A stretch of DNA of 64,000 bases, taken from positions 434,001 to 498,000 of the forward strand of contig NZ_PVZB01000001.1 of NCBI RefSeq assembly GCF_003002025.1, written 5' to 3'. The stretch's first letter is position 1. Each line of letters opens with the position of its first letter. Positions 34,567 to 43,471 of the stretch are shown here, one piece after another. This DNA comes from Paraburkholderia sp. BL25I1N1. GTDB taxonomy: Bacteria > Pseudomonadota > Gammaproteobacteria > Burkholderiales > Burkholderiaceae. The notes under the pieces are model-generated. The model had not been told where the DNA came from. It searched no databases and saw nothing but the letters and a program-made list of their open reading frames with translations. A program made the translations under genes and the position numbers.

Positions 34567-36144
34567 TTAGAACGAGTAGATGAACTGGGTTGCGAGCAGG
34601 TCGTTGGACTTGCCATACGAACCGTCGTTCTTCAGGAACACCTGCTTGTTGGCCCAGTCGTGGCGGTATTCCACCTTGACCGTGATCTGCTGGGTCGGAT
34701 AGAACAGCAGATCGAGCGAAACATCCTGGCGGGTCGCGCCCTTGCATTCGAAACCAAGGCCGCCGTTCGCCTGCGAATTGGCGAGACAGTCCGCGCCGAT
34801 ACCGAAGCCGTTCGCCGTGTCCATGCCGTTGCCGTTCAGCGCGATGCCACCGCCGCCGCCGCCGTTCTTGCTGTCGACCAGCAGGTCATAACGCACTGTC
34901 GCGCCCATGCGGCCCACCACCGGCAGATTGAACTTGCGGTGCGCGAGCAGCGACAGGCCGTACCATTGAGCCTGGCCGCCGTTGTACGCGGCGTTTTGCT
35001 GCTGGCCGTAGTCGAGCTCGGCGTTGTACTGCACGTCGGCGAGCGTGTAGGTCAGGTCCGCTTCGGTGAAGAAGAATGTGCCGCCCGAGCTCGGCGCCTG
35101 GCCGCCCACGCCGTAGCTGACCGTGCCGTTTGCGTCGACCGAGCTAGGCAGGGTCTGACGGCCGATGTTGATCGACGCGCCGAGATCCAGTGCGCTCGAC
35201 CACGTGTAGTCGGTGCGGGCCGTGAACGTCGGAATCTTGTTGCTGGTCGTGATCGGATCGCCCAGCGCGTTCGTGCCCGTCTGCGTGACTGCGCCGAACG
35301 TGCGGTACTGCTCGTTGCCGAGGAAGAACTTCCACGCCCAGTTGCCGGCCGTGTAGTTCGCGCCGATCCCGATGTAGCTGCCCGGATCCGAGAAGTCGTA
35401 CAGCAGGTTGTGCGTCAGCGTGAGCATCTGATTCGACTGCTGCACTTCATAGCCGCCGAAGCTCGGAATCAAACCGGCCACGAGTGTCGTGGTCGCCGTC
35501 AACGGCACATTCACCACGGCCGTGTTCAGGATGTTGTTGCCGATATCGCCGTGCGAGTTTTGCAGCAGCGTAATGCCGTTGCCGCGGTTCGGCATCAACG
35601 TGATTTCCGCCGACGGCGCCATCGGGCCGACACCGAAGGTCTTCGTGATGTCGAGGTACAGATCGCCGAACGTGCTGTTGAAGTAGTTGTAGCTGCTTTC
35701 GTGGTTCGCGAACAGGAACGACGAACTGCTCTGTGCACGGTTATACAGGTACGTCGGGTCGATATAACCCGTCACCGACAAACCGGCGATCGGCCCGGTC
35801 TGCGCGGCGTCTTCGAGCGAATCGACCTTCAACTGCTGATTGGCGATCTGCTGCTTCATCGCCGTCACGTCGTCGTTGGTCAGCGTCGCCTGAGCCTTGC
35901 CGTAAGCAGGCGACGAGACATCCACCGGCGCGGCCACTATCGCCGGGGCGGGGGCCGCTGTCGCGGCCGTCGCCGCGGTGGCTGCCTTCGGCTTGGTGGC
36001 GACTTCAGCCCGCAACTGCTTGACCTCTTTTTGCAGTGCATTGAGCTGGGCCTGGAGCGCCTTGATCTGGTCGCTGGTGGCATCCGCCATGGCCACGCCA
36101 GGCAGACTCCCCGCCACCAACAGACAGATGAGCTTCTTTCTCAT
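34567..36144 (-). CDS. DUF3138 outer-membrane-type protein, putative polyamine porin
   Basis: 525 residues. A signal peptide (KKLICLLVAGSLPGVAMA) is followed by a coiled-coil segment (residues ~25-48, DQIKALQAQLNALQKEVKQLRAEV), an Ala/Pro linker, a second short helix, and from about residue 120 a beta-barrel-like region (LSVTGYIDPTYLYNRAQ through TVKVEYRHDWANKQVFLKN to LLATQFIYSF, ending in Phe). The architecture, a trimeric coiled coil plus barrel with terminal Phe, fits an outer-membrane channel. Lying 38 bases after potI, it plausibly lets polyamines across the outer membrane; that is inference. Confidence 0.85.
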   Translation of the reverse strand: MRKKLICLLVAGSLPGVAMADATSDQIKALQAQLNALQKEVKQLRAEVATKPKAATAATAATAAPAPAIVAAPVDVSSPAYGKAQATLTNDDVTAMKQQIANQQLKVDSLEDAAQTGPIAGLSVTGYIDPTYLYNRAQSSSSFLFANHESSYNYFNSTFGDLYLDITKTFGVGPMAPSAEITLMPNRGNGITLLQNSHGDIGNNILNTAVVNVPLTATTTLVAGLIPSFGGYEVQQSNQMLTLTHNLLYDFSDPGSYIGIGANYTAGNWAWKFFLGNEQYRTFGAVTQTGTNALGDPITTSNKIPTFTARTDYTWSSALDLGASINIGRQTLPSSVDANGTVSYGVGGQAPSSGGTFFFTEADLTYTLADVQYNAELDYGQQQNAAYNGGQAQWYGLSLLAHRKFNLPVVGRMGATVRYDLLVDSKNGGGGGGIALNGNGMDTANGFGIGADCLANSQANGGLGFECKGATRQDVSLDLLFYPTQQITVKVEYRHDWANKQVFLKNDGSYGKSNDLLATQFIYSF

Positions 36145-36182
36145 TCAAATTCTCCTTATTGGTCGTATTGCGAATGGACTTC

Positions 36183-37094
36183 TTATGCGCGCGCCGTATC
36201 GAGCGACTTTCGTACGGCGGCTTGTTGTGGTGCGGCGGGCAAGGGGTCGGCGGCTTCAGCGAGGGCGAAAGCCATCTGCATGTCGCGATTGCGCTTGCGT
36301 TCGCGCAATTGCATCCAGCGGTTCACGGCAATCACGCCGATCGTCACCGTGGTGATGAAGATCGTGGCGAGCGCGTTCATTTCCGGATTCAGGCCGAGAC
36401 GTACCCGCGAGAACACCACGAGCGGCAGCGTGGTCGAACCGGGACCGGACAGGAATGCGGAGAGCACGAGGTCGTCGAAAGACAGCGTGAACGACAGCAG
36501 CCAGCCCGACATCAGCGCCTGCGAGATCAGCGGCAGGGTGATCAGGAAAAACACCTTGAACGGCGTGGCGCCGAGGTCGAGCGCGGCTTCTTCGAGCGAC
36601 TTGTTGAGCTCTTTGACACGCGATTGCACGATGATCGCCACGTACGACACGCACAGCATCACGTGGCCGATCCAGATCGTGAAGAGACCGCGGCCCTTCG
36701 GCCAGCCGAGCATCTGTTCAAGCGCGACGAACAACAGCAGCAGCGAGATGCCCTGAATCACTTCGGGGATCACGAGCGGCGCGTTGATCATGCCGGCGAA
36801 CAGCGTGAAGCCGCGAAAGCGCCCAAAGCGCGCGAGCACGAAGCCGGCCCACGTGCCGATCACGACCGAGGCGCACGCGGTCAGCAGACCGATCTTCAGC
36901 GAGAGCCACGCCGCGTTCAGCAACTCGCCGTCTTGCAACAGCGCGCCATACCATTTGAGCGAGAATCCGGACCACACCGTGACGAGCTTCGACTCGTTGA
37001 ACGAATACACAATCAGGCTGATGATCGGAATGTAGAGAAACAGAAATCCGAACGTCAGCACGCTGTTGGAAAGCGTCTTATTAGGCTTGATCAT
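36183..37094 (-). CDS. potI: Putrescine ABC transporter permease PotI
   Basis: 303 residues with about six TM segments (LTFGFLFLYIPIISLIVYSF first) and the binding-protein-dependent permease EAA loop EEAALDLGATPFKVFFLITLPLISQAL, which contacts the ATPase. The gene start overlaps the potH stop as ATGA (37091-37094). With PotH it forms the heterodimeric inner-membrane channel. In Burkholderia-type loci it commonly precedes DUF3138, as here. Confidence 0.95.
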   Translation of the reverse strand: MIKPNKTLSNSVLTFGFLFLYIPIISLIVYSFNESKLVTVWSGFSLKWYGALLQDGELLNAAWLSLKIGLLTACASVVIGTWAGFVLARFGRFRGFTLFAGMINAPLVIPEVIQGISLLLLFVALEQMLGWPKGRGLFTIWIGHVMLCVSYVAIIVQSRVKELNKSLEEAALDLGATPFKVFFLITLPLISQALMSGWLLSFTLSFDDLVLSAFLSGPGSTTLPLVVFSRVRLGLNPEMNALATIFITTVTIGVIAVNRWMQLRERKRNRDMQMAFALAEAADPLPAAPQQAAVRKSLDTARA

Positions 37095-38065
37095 TTCGCG
37101 CCCTCCAGTTCCTTGACCTGGTAGTACTGGAACACGGCCATTGGCACGAGCAGCAGTAGCACCATTGCGACGGTGACGGCGGATGCCATCGGCCAGTCCA
37201 TATCGTTGAAGAATTCATCCCACATCACGCGGCCGATCATCAGCGTGTCGGCGCCGCCGAGCAGTTCCGGAATCACGTATTCGCCGACCGCCGGAATGAA
37301 CACGAGCAGACTGCCGGCGATGATGCCGTTCTTAGACAGCGGCAACGTAATGCGCGTGAAAGCGGTCCACGGTTTGCAGCCGAGGTCGTAGGCCGCTTCG
37401 AGCAGCGTCAGATCCATCTTCACGAGGTGCGCATACAACGGCATCACCATGAAGGGCAGGTACGAATAGACCATGCCGATATAGACGCCAATATCCGTGT
37501 GGTAGAGGCGCAACGGCGAATGAATCATGCCGATCGCCATCAGCGTGTGATTGAGCAGACCGTCGTCTTTCAGAATGCCAATCCATGCGTAGACGCGGAT
37601 CAGGAATGACGTCCAGAACGGCAGCATCACGCCCATCATCAACAGGTTGCGTTTCGTCGGTTCCGAGCGGGCGATGTAGTACGCAATCGGATAGCCGATC
37701 AGCAGGCAGAAGAAGGTCGAGACCGCGGCCATCTTCAGCGAGCTGATATATGTGGCGACGTACAGATCGTCCTGCAGCAGAAACGCATAGTGGCTGAGCT
37801 GCATGGCGAAATGCACCATGCCGTCCTTGACTGTGACGAGATCCGTGTACGGCGGAATGCCCAGACGCAGATCGGCGAAACTGATCTTCAGCACCAGCAC
37901 GAACGGCAACGCGAAGAACACCGTGAGCCAGAGAAACGGCACGCCGATCACGGTCGAGCGGCCCGACGGCACGAACATCGACAGGCGTTTTTTCAGCGAG
38001 CCGAACAGGCGGCTGCCGGACGGCGCGCCGAGCGCCGCGGGGGAGGAGATAGTGGGATTGCTCAT
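37091..38065 (-). CDS. potH: Putrescine ABC transporter permease PotH
   Basis: 324 residues. An N-terminal hydrophilic tail of about 35 residues precedes TM1 (GVPFLWLTVFFALPFVLVLKIS); about six TM segments in total; the EAA motif is LLEAAYDLGCKPWTAFTRITLPLSKNGI. It overlaps potG upstream (38062-38065) and potI downstream by four bases each, so the three are translationally coupled. Partner of PotI in the putrescine channel. Confidence 0.95.
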   Translation of the reverse strand: MSNPTISSPAALGAPSGSRLFGSLKKRLSMFVPSGRSTVIGVPFLWLTVFFALPFVLVLKISFADLRLGIPPYTDLVTVKDGMVHFAMQLSHYAFLLQDDLYVATYISSLKMAAVSTFFCLLIGYPIAYYIARSEPTKRNLLMMGVMLPFWTSFLIRVYAWIGILKDDGLLNHTLMAIGMIHSPLRLYHTDIGVYIGMVYSYLPFMVMPLYAHLVKMDLTLLEAAYDLGCKPWTAFTRITLPLSKNGIIAGSLLVFIPAVGEYVIPELLGGADTLMIGRVMWDEFFNDMDWPMASAVTVAMVLLLLVPMAVFQYYQVKELEGAK

Positions 38066-39225
38066 TGCGTCAGCACCACGCCGCTAGCCGGCGACCAGTA
38101 GACGAACACGTCGTCGTTATAGGAAGGCGCACCTTCGGCCATCAGATGCGAGCTGGAGAGATTCGACACGACGGTCTTGCCGCTCGGCAGACGCACGTGA
38201 TAGAGCGAATAGCTGCCCATGTAGGCCACATCGGAGACCACGCCGCGCGCCCAGTTGTGCGGCGTGCCCGGTTTATCGAGGGAGACCTTGATGCGCTCAG
38301 GACGCACCGAGATGCCTACCGGCATACCAAGCGGTCCGGTAATACCGTGGCTCACGTAAATGCGTGATTCGAGTTCTTCGCTTTCCACAAAGATATGGTC
38401 CGGTTCATCCGCGACCACCGTGCCTTCGAACAGATTGGTCGAGCCGATGAACTCGGCGGAGAAGCGGCTATTCGGAAACTCGTACACCTGGCTCGGCGAA
38501 CCGATCTGCACGATGCGGCCTTCGCTCATCACGGCGAGGCGTCCGGCCATCGTCATTGCTTCTTCCTGATCGTGTGTAACCATCACGCAGGTCACGTCGA
38601 CTTTCTCGATGATGTTCACCAGTTCGAGCTGGGTCTTCTGGCGGATCTTTTTATCGAGCGCCGACATCGGCTCGTCGAGCAGCAGCAGCTTGGGGCGCTT
38701 CACGAGCGAGCGGGCGAGCGCGACACGCTGCTGCTGGCCGCCCGATAGTTGATGCGGCTTGCGCTGCGCGTATTTGCTCATCTGCACGAGATGGAGCGCA
38801 TCGGCGACGCGTTCCTTGATCTCGTTCTTCGGCGTGCCTTCCTGCTTCAGGCCGAAAGCGATGTTCGCCTCCACGCTCATGTGCGGAAACAACGCATACG
38901 ACTGGAACATCATGTTGACCGGCCGCTTGTACGGCGGCATCGCGGCGAGGTCTTCGCCGTCGACGAAAATACGCCCGGAGGTCACCGTCTCGAGCCCCGC
39001 GAGCATGCGCAGGAGCGTGGACTTGCCGCAGCCTGAGCTGCCGAGCAGCGCGAACAACTCGTTCTTGGCGATGCTCAGGTTGACGTTGTCGACAGCGGTG
39101 CTGTCGCCGAATTTCTTCACGACATTTTCAATGCGAACGAATTCGTCCGATTTCGATTTTGTCGTCACTGCGGGGCGGGCCATCTGGGTGGCGCCGGCTG
39201 CGCTTTTTGAGGTCGTCGAGTTCAT
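38062..39225 (-). CDS. potG: Putrescine ABC transporter ATP-binding protein PotG
   Basis: 387 residues from ATG 39225, with AAGGA upstream; an alternative start at 39258 lacks a ribosome site. Walker A is LLGSSGCGKSTLLRM, the ABC signature HQLSGGQQQRVALARSL, Walker B KLLLLDEPMSALD, and the switch His is in CVMVTHDQEEAMTMA. A C-terminal TOBE-type regulatory domain follows (residues ~280-385, VGISVRPERIKV). It energises uptake of putrescine or spermidine through PotHI. Confidence 0.95.
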   Translation of the reverse strand: MNSTTSKSAAGATQMARPAVTTKSKSDEFVRIENVVKKFGDSTAVDNVNLSIAKNELFALLGSSGCGKSTLLRMLAGLETVTSGRIFVDGEDLAAMPPYKRPVNMMFQSYALFPHMSVEANIAFGLKQEGTPKNEIKERVADALHLVQMSKYAQRKPHQLSGGQQQRVALARSLVKRPKLLLLDEPMSALDKKIRQKTQLELVNIIEKVDVTCVMVTHDQEEAMTMAGRLAVMSEGRIVQIGSPSQVYEFPNSRFSAEFIGSTNLFEGTVVADEPDHIFVESEELESRIYVSHGITGPLGMPVGISVRPERIKVSLDKPGTPHNWARGVVSDVAYMGSYSLYHVRLPSGKTVVSNLSSSHLMAEGAPSYNDDVFVYWSPASGVVLTQ

Positions 39226-39381
39226 GATGTAACCATTCCTTGCGGATCGCGGGCGCAAGTGTCTCCATACGAGGCGCGGGAAGCGTCTCGCAACGTGCGC
39301 TGCGATCGGAAAACATGGGACTGCGCGCGGGTGGGACTGTTAAAACAAACGCGCAGGCTGACTACCGTTACGGCTATTCAT

Positions 39382-39411
39382 GCGCTCAGGGTTCGAGCGA
39401 TCCCTGAGCGC
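39382..39411 (-). other. Perfect 10 bp hairpin between potF and potG
   Basis: GCGCTCAGGG and CCCTGAGCGC form a perfect stem around a 10-base loop in the 212-base gap after potF. No U-run follows on the minus strand. Such hairpins commonly stabilise the upstream binding-protein mRNA and lower expression of the membrane subunits. Confidence 0.6.
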
Positions 39412-39437
39412 GGGATCGATTAATTAATGTGGCCAGG

Positions 39438-40559
39438 TTAATGACCGGTTTTAAGCTGCGCCCAAAGACGGTTTTCAAGGCGCAGAATGTCGGTCGGCAT
39501 CGGCTTCATGAGCGTCATTTTGCTCAACACTTCATCGCCCGGATAAACGGTCTTGTCCTGTGCGACCGCCGGCGTCACGAACTGGCGCGCGGCCTTGTTC
39601 GCGGTCGGGTAGAACACTTCGTTGGTGATCGCGGCGTTGACCTTCGGGTCCGAGATGTAGTTGATCCATTTCAACGCGGCTTCCGGATGCGGCGCGTCTT
39701 TCGGGATCACCATCACGTCGAACCACAAGAGGCCGCCTTCCTTGACGTTCGAGAACTTGATCTGATACGAGCGCTTGGCTTCTTCGGTGCGGCGGCTGGC
39801 AATGCCGACGTCGCCCGACCAGCCCAGGACCACGCACACGTCGTTATTGGCGAGGTCGTTGATATAGCCGGACGAATTGAATTGGGTGATATACGGGCGG
39901 ATCTTTTTCAGCACTTCGAATGCGGCCTGATAGTCGGCGGGGTTCGTGCTGTTCGGGTCCTTGTGCATGTATTGCAGCGTGGCGGCGAAGACGTCGACGG
40001 CTTGATCGAGGATGGACACGCCGCAGCTTTTCAGCTTGGAGAGATTGGCCGGATCGAAAATCAGTGCCCAGCTATCCACCGGTGCATTGGCGCCGAGCGC
40101 TTTCTGTACGGCCTGCACGTTGTAGCCGATGCCATCCGTGCCGTATGCCCAAGGCACACCGTACTGGTTGCCCGGGTCGGCGTCGGCAATCATCTTCATC
40201 AATACGGGGTCGAGATTCGCGAGGTTCGGCAGCTTCGATTTGTCGAGCTTCTGGTATACGCCGGCCTGAATCTGCTTGGCCATGTAGTTCGAAGTCGGCA
40301 CCACGATGTCGTAACCCGAACTGCCGGCGAGCAGTTTGGCCTGCAAGGTGTCGTCGCTATCGTAGTTGTCGTATTTGACCTTGATGCCGTCCTGCTTCTC
40401 GAAGTTCGGAATCGTGTCCTTCGCGATGTAGTCCGACCAGTTATACACATTCAGTTCCGTGTCGGCCGCAAGGGCCGGCGTAACCGACAGCGCCGCAAAA
40501 CCGGTGAAGGCGAGAAGCGCGGCCCCCGCGACCGCATGACGAAGATGACTAACGCTCAT
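39438..40559 (-). CDS. potF: Periplasmic putrescine-binding protein PotF
   Basis: 373 residues from ATG 40559 (MSVSHLRHAVAGAALLAFTGFAALSV), with a signal peptide cleaved at TPALA-ADTELNVYNWSDY. LNVYNWSDYIAKDTIPNFEKQDGIKVKYDNYDSDD and YGVPWAYGTDGIGYNVQAV are the hallmark of PotD/PotF polyamine-binding proteins; tryptophan and acidic residues that cage the diamine are present (NWSDY, WSGDVGIA). It captures putrescine in the periplasm for PotGHI. Confidence 0.95.
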   Translation of the reverse strand: MSVSHLRHAVAGAALLAFTGFAALSVTPALAADTELNVYNWSDYIAKDTIPNFEKQDGIKVKYDNYDSDDTLQAKLLAGSSGYDIVVPTSNYMAKQIQAGVYQKLDKSKLPNLANLDPVLMKMIADADPGNQYGVPWAYGTDGIGYNVQAVQKALGANAPVDSWALIFDPANLSKLKSCGVSILDQAVDVFAATLQYMHKDPNSTNPADYQAAFEVLKKIRPYITQFNSSGYINDLANNDVCVVLGWSGDVGIASRRTEEAKRSYQIKFSNVKEGGLLWFDVMVIPKDAPHPEAALKWINYISDPKVNAAITNEVFYPTANKAARQFVTPAVAQDKTVYPGDEVLSKMTLMKPMPTDILRLENRLWAQLKTGH

Positions 40560-40583
40560 GGTTTTTTCCCTTGATGTGAAGAA

Positions 40584-40620
40584 CCGGCATGAGCGTAAGT
40601 TGTGGGTGTGCTCATGCCGG
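40584..40620 (-). other. Perfect 11 bp hairpin between spuC and potF
   Basis: CCGGCATGAGC and GCTCATGCCGG form a perfect stem with a 15-base loop in the 73-base gap between the aminotransferase stop and the potF start. It contains no U-run, so read-through is expected; a processing or stabilising site that favours potF abundance is plausible. Confidence 0.6.
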
Positions 40621-40632
40621 AGCGGACTGCCG

Positions 40633-42078
40633 TTACGAAATGCCGAGTTGTTGTGCTGTCGCATCGATGGCTTTTTTCGCCTTCGAAACGATTTCGTCGA
40701 TTTCCAGCTTATTGATCACGAGCGGCGGCGACAGCAGCATGCGGTCACCGGTGGCGCGCATGATGAGGTTGCTGTTGAAGCAGAAGTCGCGGCAGATCGT
40801 GCCCACGTCGCCGCCATTGGCGAAACGCTTGCGTGCTTTCGGCTCTTGCGCGAGTTGCAGGCCGGCCACCAGACCCGCACCGGAGATTTCGCCGACGATC
40901 GGATGATTGGCGAAGGTCTCGCGCAATTGTTTCTGGAAATACGGACCGGTGTCGTTCTTCACGCGATCGACGATCTTCTCGTCGCGCAGTAACTTGAGGT
41001 TGGCGACGGCAACGGCGGCGGCAACCGGGTGGCCCGAATACGTGAGACCGTGATTGAAATCGCCGTTTTCGATGATCGCCTTCGCCACGCGGCTGTGCAG
41101 ACCGACCGCGCCCATCGGCACGTAGCCGCTCGTCAGACCTTTGGCCAGCGTGATCAGATCTGGCTCGAAACCGAAGTGCTGATGCGCGAACCATTCGCCG
41201 GTGCGGCCGAAACCGCCGATCACTTCGTCCGCGACGAGCAAAATGTCGTACTTGCGGCAAATGCGCTGAATTTCCGGCCAATACGTCGAAGCCGGGAAGA
41301 TCACGCCGCCCGCTCCCTGGAAAGGCTCACCGATGAACGCGGCAACGTTGTCCGCGCCGATTTCGAGAATCTTCGCTTCCAGTTGCTGCGCACGGGCCAG
41401 CGCGAATTCTTCCGGCGTCAGGTTGCCTTCCGCTTCGCCGAAGAAATACGGTTGGTCGATATGCACGATGTTCTCGACTTTCGAGGGCATCTGTTCATGC
41501 ATGTAACCCATGCCGCCGAGCGTGCCGCCCGCGATCGTCGAACCGTGATAGCCGTTCTTGCGCGAGATCACGAACTTCTTCGCATGCTTGCCTTGCGTCG
41601 CCCAATATTGATGGACGATACGCAGCACCGTGTCATTGCCTTCCGAACCGCTGTTGCAATAGAAAAAGTGATTGAACGGTTCCGGCGCCAGCTCCGCGAG
41701 CAGAGCCGACAGTTCGATCACCGGCGGGTGCGTCGTCTTGAAGAAAGTATTGTAGTAGGGCAGTTCCTGCATCTGCCTGTACGCGGCATCGGCCAGTTCC
41801 TTGCGGCCATAACCGACGTTCACGCACCACAGGCCGGCCATGCCGTCGATTACCTTGTTGCCTTCCGAATCCCACAGATACACGCCTTGCGCCTTCACGA
41901 TCACGCGGCTGCCGCTGCGGTTGAGCGAGCCCATATCCGAAAACGGATGGATGTGGTGAGCGGCGTCCAGTGCGCGATATTCGGCCGTGCTGCGTTGTTG
42001 CGCAGCTTGTGCTGCCTGCGCGCTTGCGGCCGGCTGAGCCGGTTGCACGTAAGCGACTTCTTCTGTTCTGTAGCTCAT
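40633..42078 (-). CDS. spuC: Putrescine:pyruvate aminotransferase (class III, PLP-dependent)
   Basis: 481 residues from ATG 42078, following an Ala/Gln-rich N-terminal tail. Class III omega-aminotransferase features: GMAGLWCVNVGYGRKELADAA, FYCNSGSEGNDTVLRI, the PLP-binding lysine in DLITLAKGLTSGYVPMGAV, and LLVADEVIGGFGRTGEWFAHQHF. In Pseudomonas SpuC converts putrescine to 4-aminobutyraldehyde using pyruvate. It provides a direct degradation route parallel to the gamma-glutamyl route in the same operon. Located between puuA and potF. Confidence 0.88.
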   Translation of the reverse strand: MSYRTEEVAYVQPAQPAASAQAAQAAQQRSTAEYRALDAAHHIHPFSDMGSLNRSGSRVIVKAQGVYLWDSEGNKVIDGMAGLWCVNVGYGRKELADAAYRQMQELPYYNTFFKTTHPPVIELSALLAELAPEPFNHFFYCNSGSEGNDTVLRIVHQYWATQGKHAKKFVISRKNGYHGSTIAGGTLGGMGYMHEQMPSKVENIVHIDQPYFFGEAEGNLTPEEFALARAQQLEAKILEIGADNVAAFIGEPFQGAGGVIFPASTYWPEIQRICRKYDILLVADEVIGGFGRTGEWFAHQHFGFEPDLITLAKGLTSGYVPMGAVGLHSRVAKAIIENGDFNHGLTYSGHPVAAAVAVANLKLLRDEKIVDRVKNDTGPYFQKQLRETFANHPIVGEISGAGLVAGLQLAQEPKARKRFANGGDVGTICRDFCFNSNLIMRATGDRMLLSPPLVINKLEIDEIVSKAKKAIDATAQQLGIS

Positions 42079-42104
42079 ACTGCCTCCAATTTTTTGCGTT
42101 TGCC

Positions 42105-43439
42105 TTACACGTGCAGCAGCAAATGCCGGCGTTCCCACGAACTGATCACGCGGAAGAACGCTTCGTATTCGGTCTCTTTCAAGGCGAGGTAGGCTTTGAC
42201 GAATTTCTCGCCGAGTACTTCGGCGATCGGCTCGCATGCGCCCATCAACGTCAAACCCTCTTCGAGATTGCGCGGCAACTGGTACGGCAATTCGTAACCG
42301 TCGCTGAGCAGCGGCTCGGTGGCTTCGAGCTTCTGCGTCATGCCTAGATAGCCGGCGGCGAGTGTCGCGGCAATCGCGAGATACGGATTGCAGTCCACGC
42401 CCGGAATACGGTTTTCGATGCGGCGTGCAGCCGGCCCCGAATGCGGAATCCGGAAGCCCACCGTGCGATTGTCGTAACCCCACGCCACATTGATCGGCGC
42501 GGCCATGAAACGCGACAGGCGACGATACGAGTTGATATACGGCGCGAAGATCGGCATTAATGCGGGCGTGTACTTCTGCAAACCGGCGATATAACCCGTA
42601 AACAAAGAAGTGGGTTTGCCGTCCGGGCCGGTGAACAGGTTGTGACCGGTTTCTTCGTCCACGAGGCTTTGATGCATGTGCATGGCCGAGCCCGGTTCGC
42701 CTTCCATCGGCTTGGCCATGAAGGTCGCGTACATCTTGTGGCGCAGCGCGGCTTCGCGCACCGTGCGCTTGAAGAGAAAGACGCTGTCGGCGAGCTTGAG
42801 CGGATCGCCGTGCATGAAGTTGATTTCCATCTGCGCGGCGCCGACTTCGTGAATCAGCGTGTCGACTTCGAGTTCCTGCACCTCGCAGTACTCGTAGATA
42901 TCTTCGAAGAGCGGATCGAATTCGTTGACCGCTTCGATCGAGTAAGCCTGACGGCCGGTTTCCGGACGGCCCGTACGGCCGATGGGCGGTTGCAGCGGAA
43001 GGTCCGGATCCTTGTTCATATCGACCAGATAGAACTCGAGTTCGGGCGCGATAACCGGTTTCCAGCCTTTGGCCTTATAGAGTTCGAGCACGCGGCGCAG
43101 CACACGGCGCGGCGAGATCGCGACGGGCGTGCCGTCGAAGTGAACGCAATCGTGGATCACCTGAGCGGTCGGATCGACGGCCCACGGAATCATGCGGATG
43201 GTGCTGGCGTCGGGCACGCACACCATGTCCGGATCGGTCACGCCGGTGAGCGTGCCGTCTTCCGGATAGTCTCCTGTGACGGTCTGGATCATCACCGCCT
43301 GCGGCAAGCGCATGGACTCGCCGGATTCGAACTTGCTGCGCGGAATGATCTTGCCGCGCGCGATCCCGGCCATATCCGGAATGATCGCTTCGATTTCGGT
43401 GACACGGTTCTTCTTCAGAAAATCGTCGATGTCATGCAT
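42105..43439 (-). CDS. puuA: Glutamate-putrescine ligase (glutamine-synthetase family)
   Basis: 444 residues from ATG 43439, preceded by AGAGAGAAT. Glutamine-synthetase fold: PVIAPELEFYLVD, EVGAAQMEINFMHGDPLKLAD (metal-binding Glu and following substrate loop), GSAMHMHQSLVDEETG and NRTVGFRIPHSGPAARRIENRIPGVDCNPYLAIA. The ATP-dependent enzyme attaches glutamate to putrescine, giving gamma-glutamylputrescine for PuuB. Identity as PuuA rather than GlnA rests on length and on the surrounding puuB, puuC, puuD and pot genes. Confidence 0.92.
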   Translation of the reverse strand: MHDIDDFLKKNRVTEIEAIIPDMAGIARGKIIPRSKFESGESMRLPQAVMIQTVTGDYPEDGTLTGVTDPDMVCVPDASTIRMIPWAVDPTAQVIHDCVHFDGTPVAISPRRVLRRVLELYKAKGWKPVIAPELEFYLVDMNKDPDLPLQPPIGRTGRPETGRQAYSIEAVNEFDPLFEDIYEYCEVQELEVDTLIHEVGAAQMEINFMHGDPLKLADSVFLFKRTVREAALRHKMYATFMAKPMEGEPGSAMHMHQSLVDEETGHNLFTGPDGKPTSLFTGYIAGLQKYTPALMPIFAPYINSYRRLSRFMAAPINVAWGYDNRTVGFRIPHSGPAARRIENRIPGVDCNPYLAIAATLAAGYLGMTQKLEATEPLLSDGYELPYQLPRNLEEGLTLMGACEPIAEVLGEKFVKAYLALKETEYEAFFRVISSWERRHLLLHV

Positions 43440-43471
43440 GTCTATTCTCTCTGTTTTGGTGCGCGACCGGC

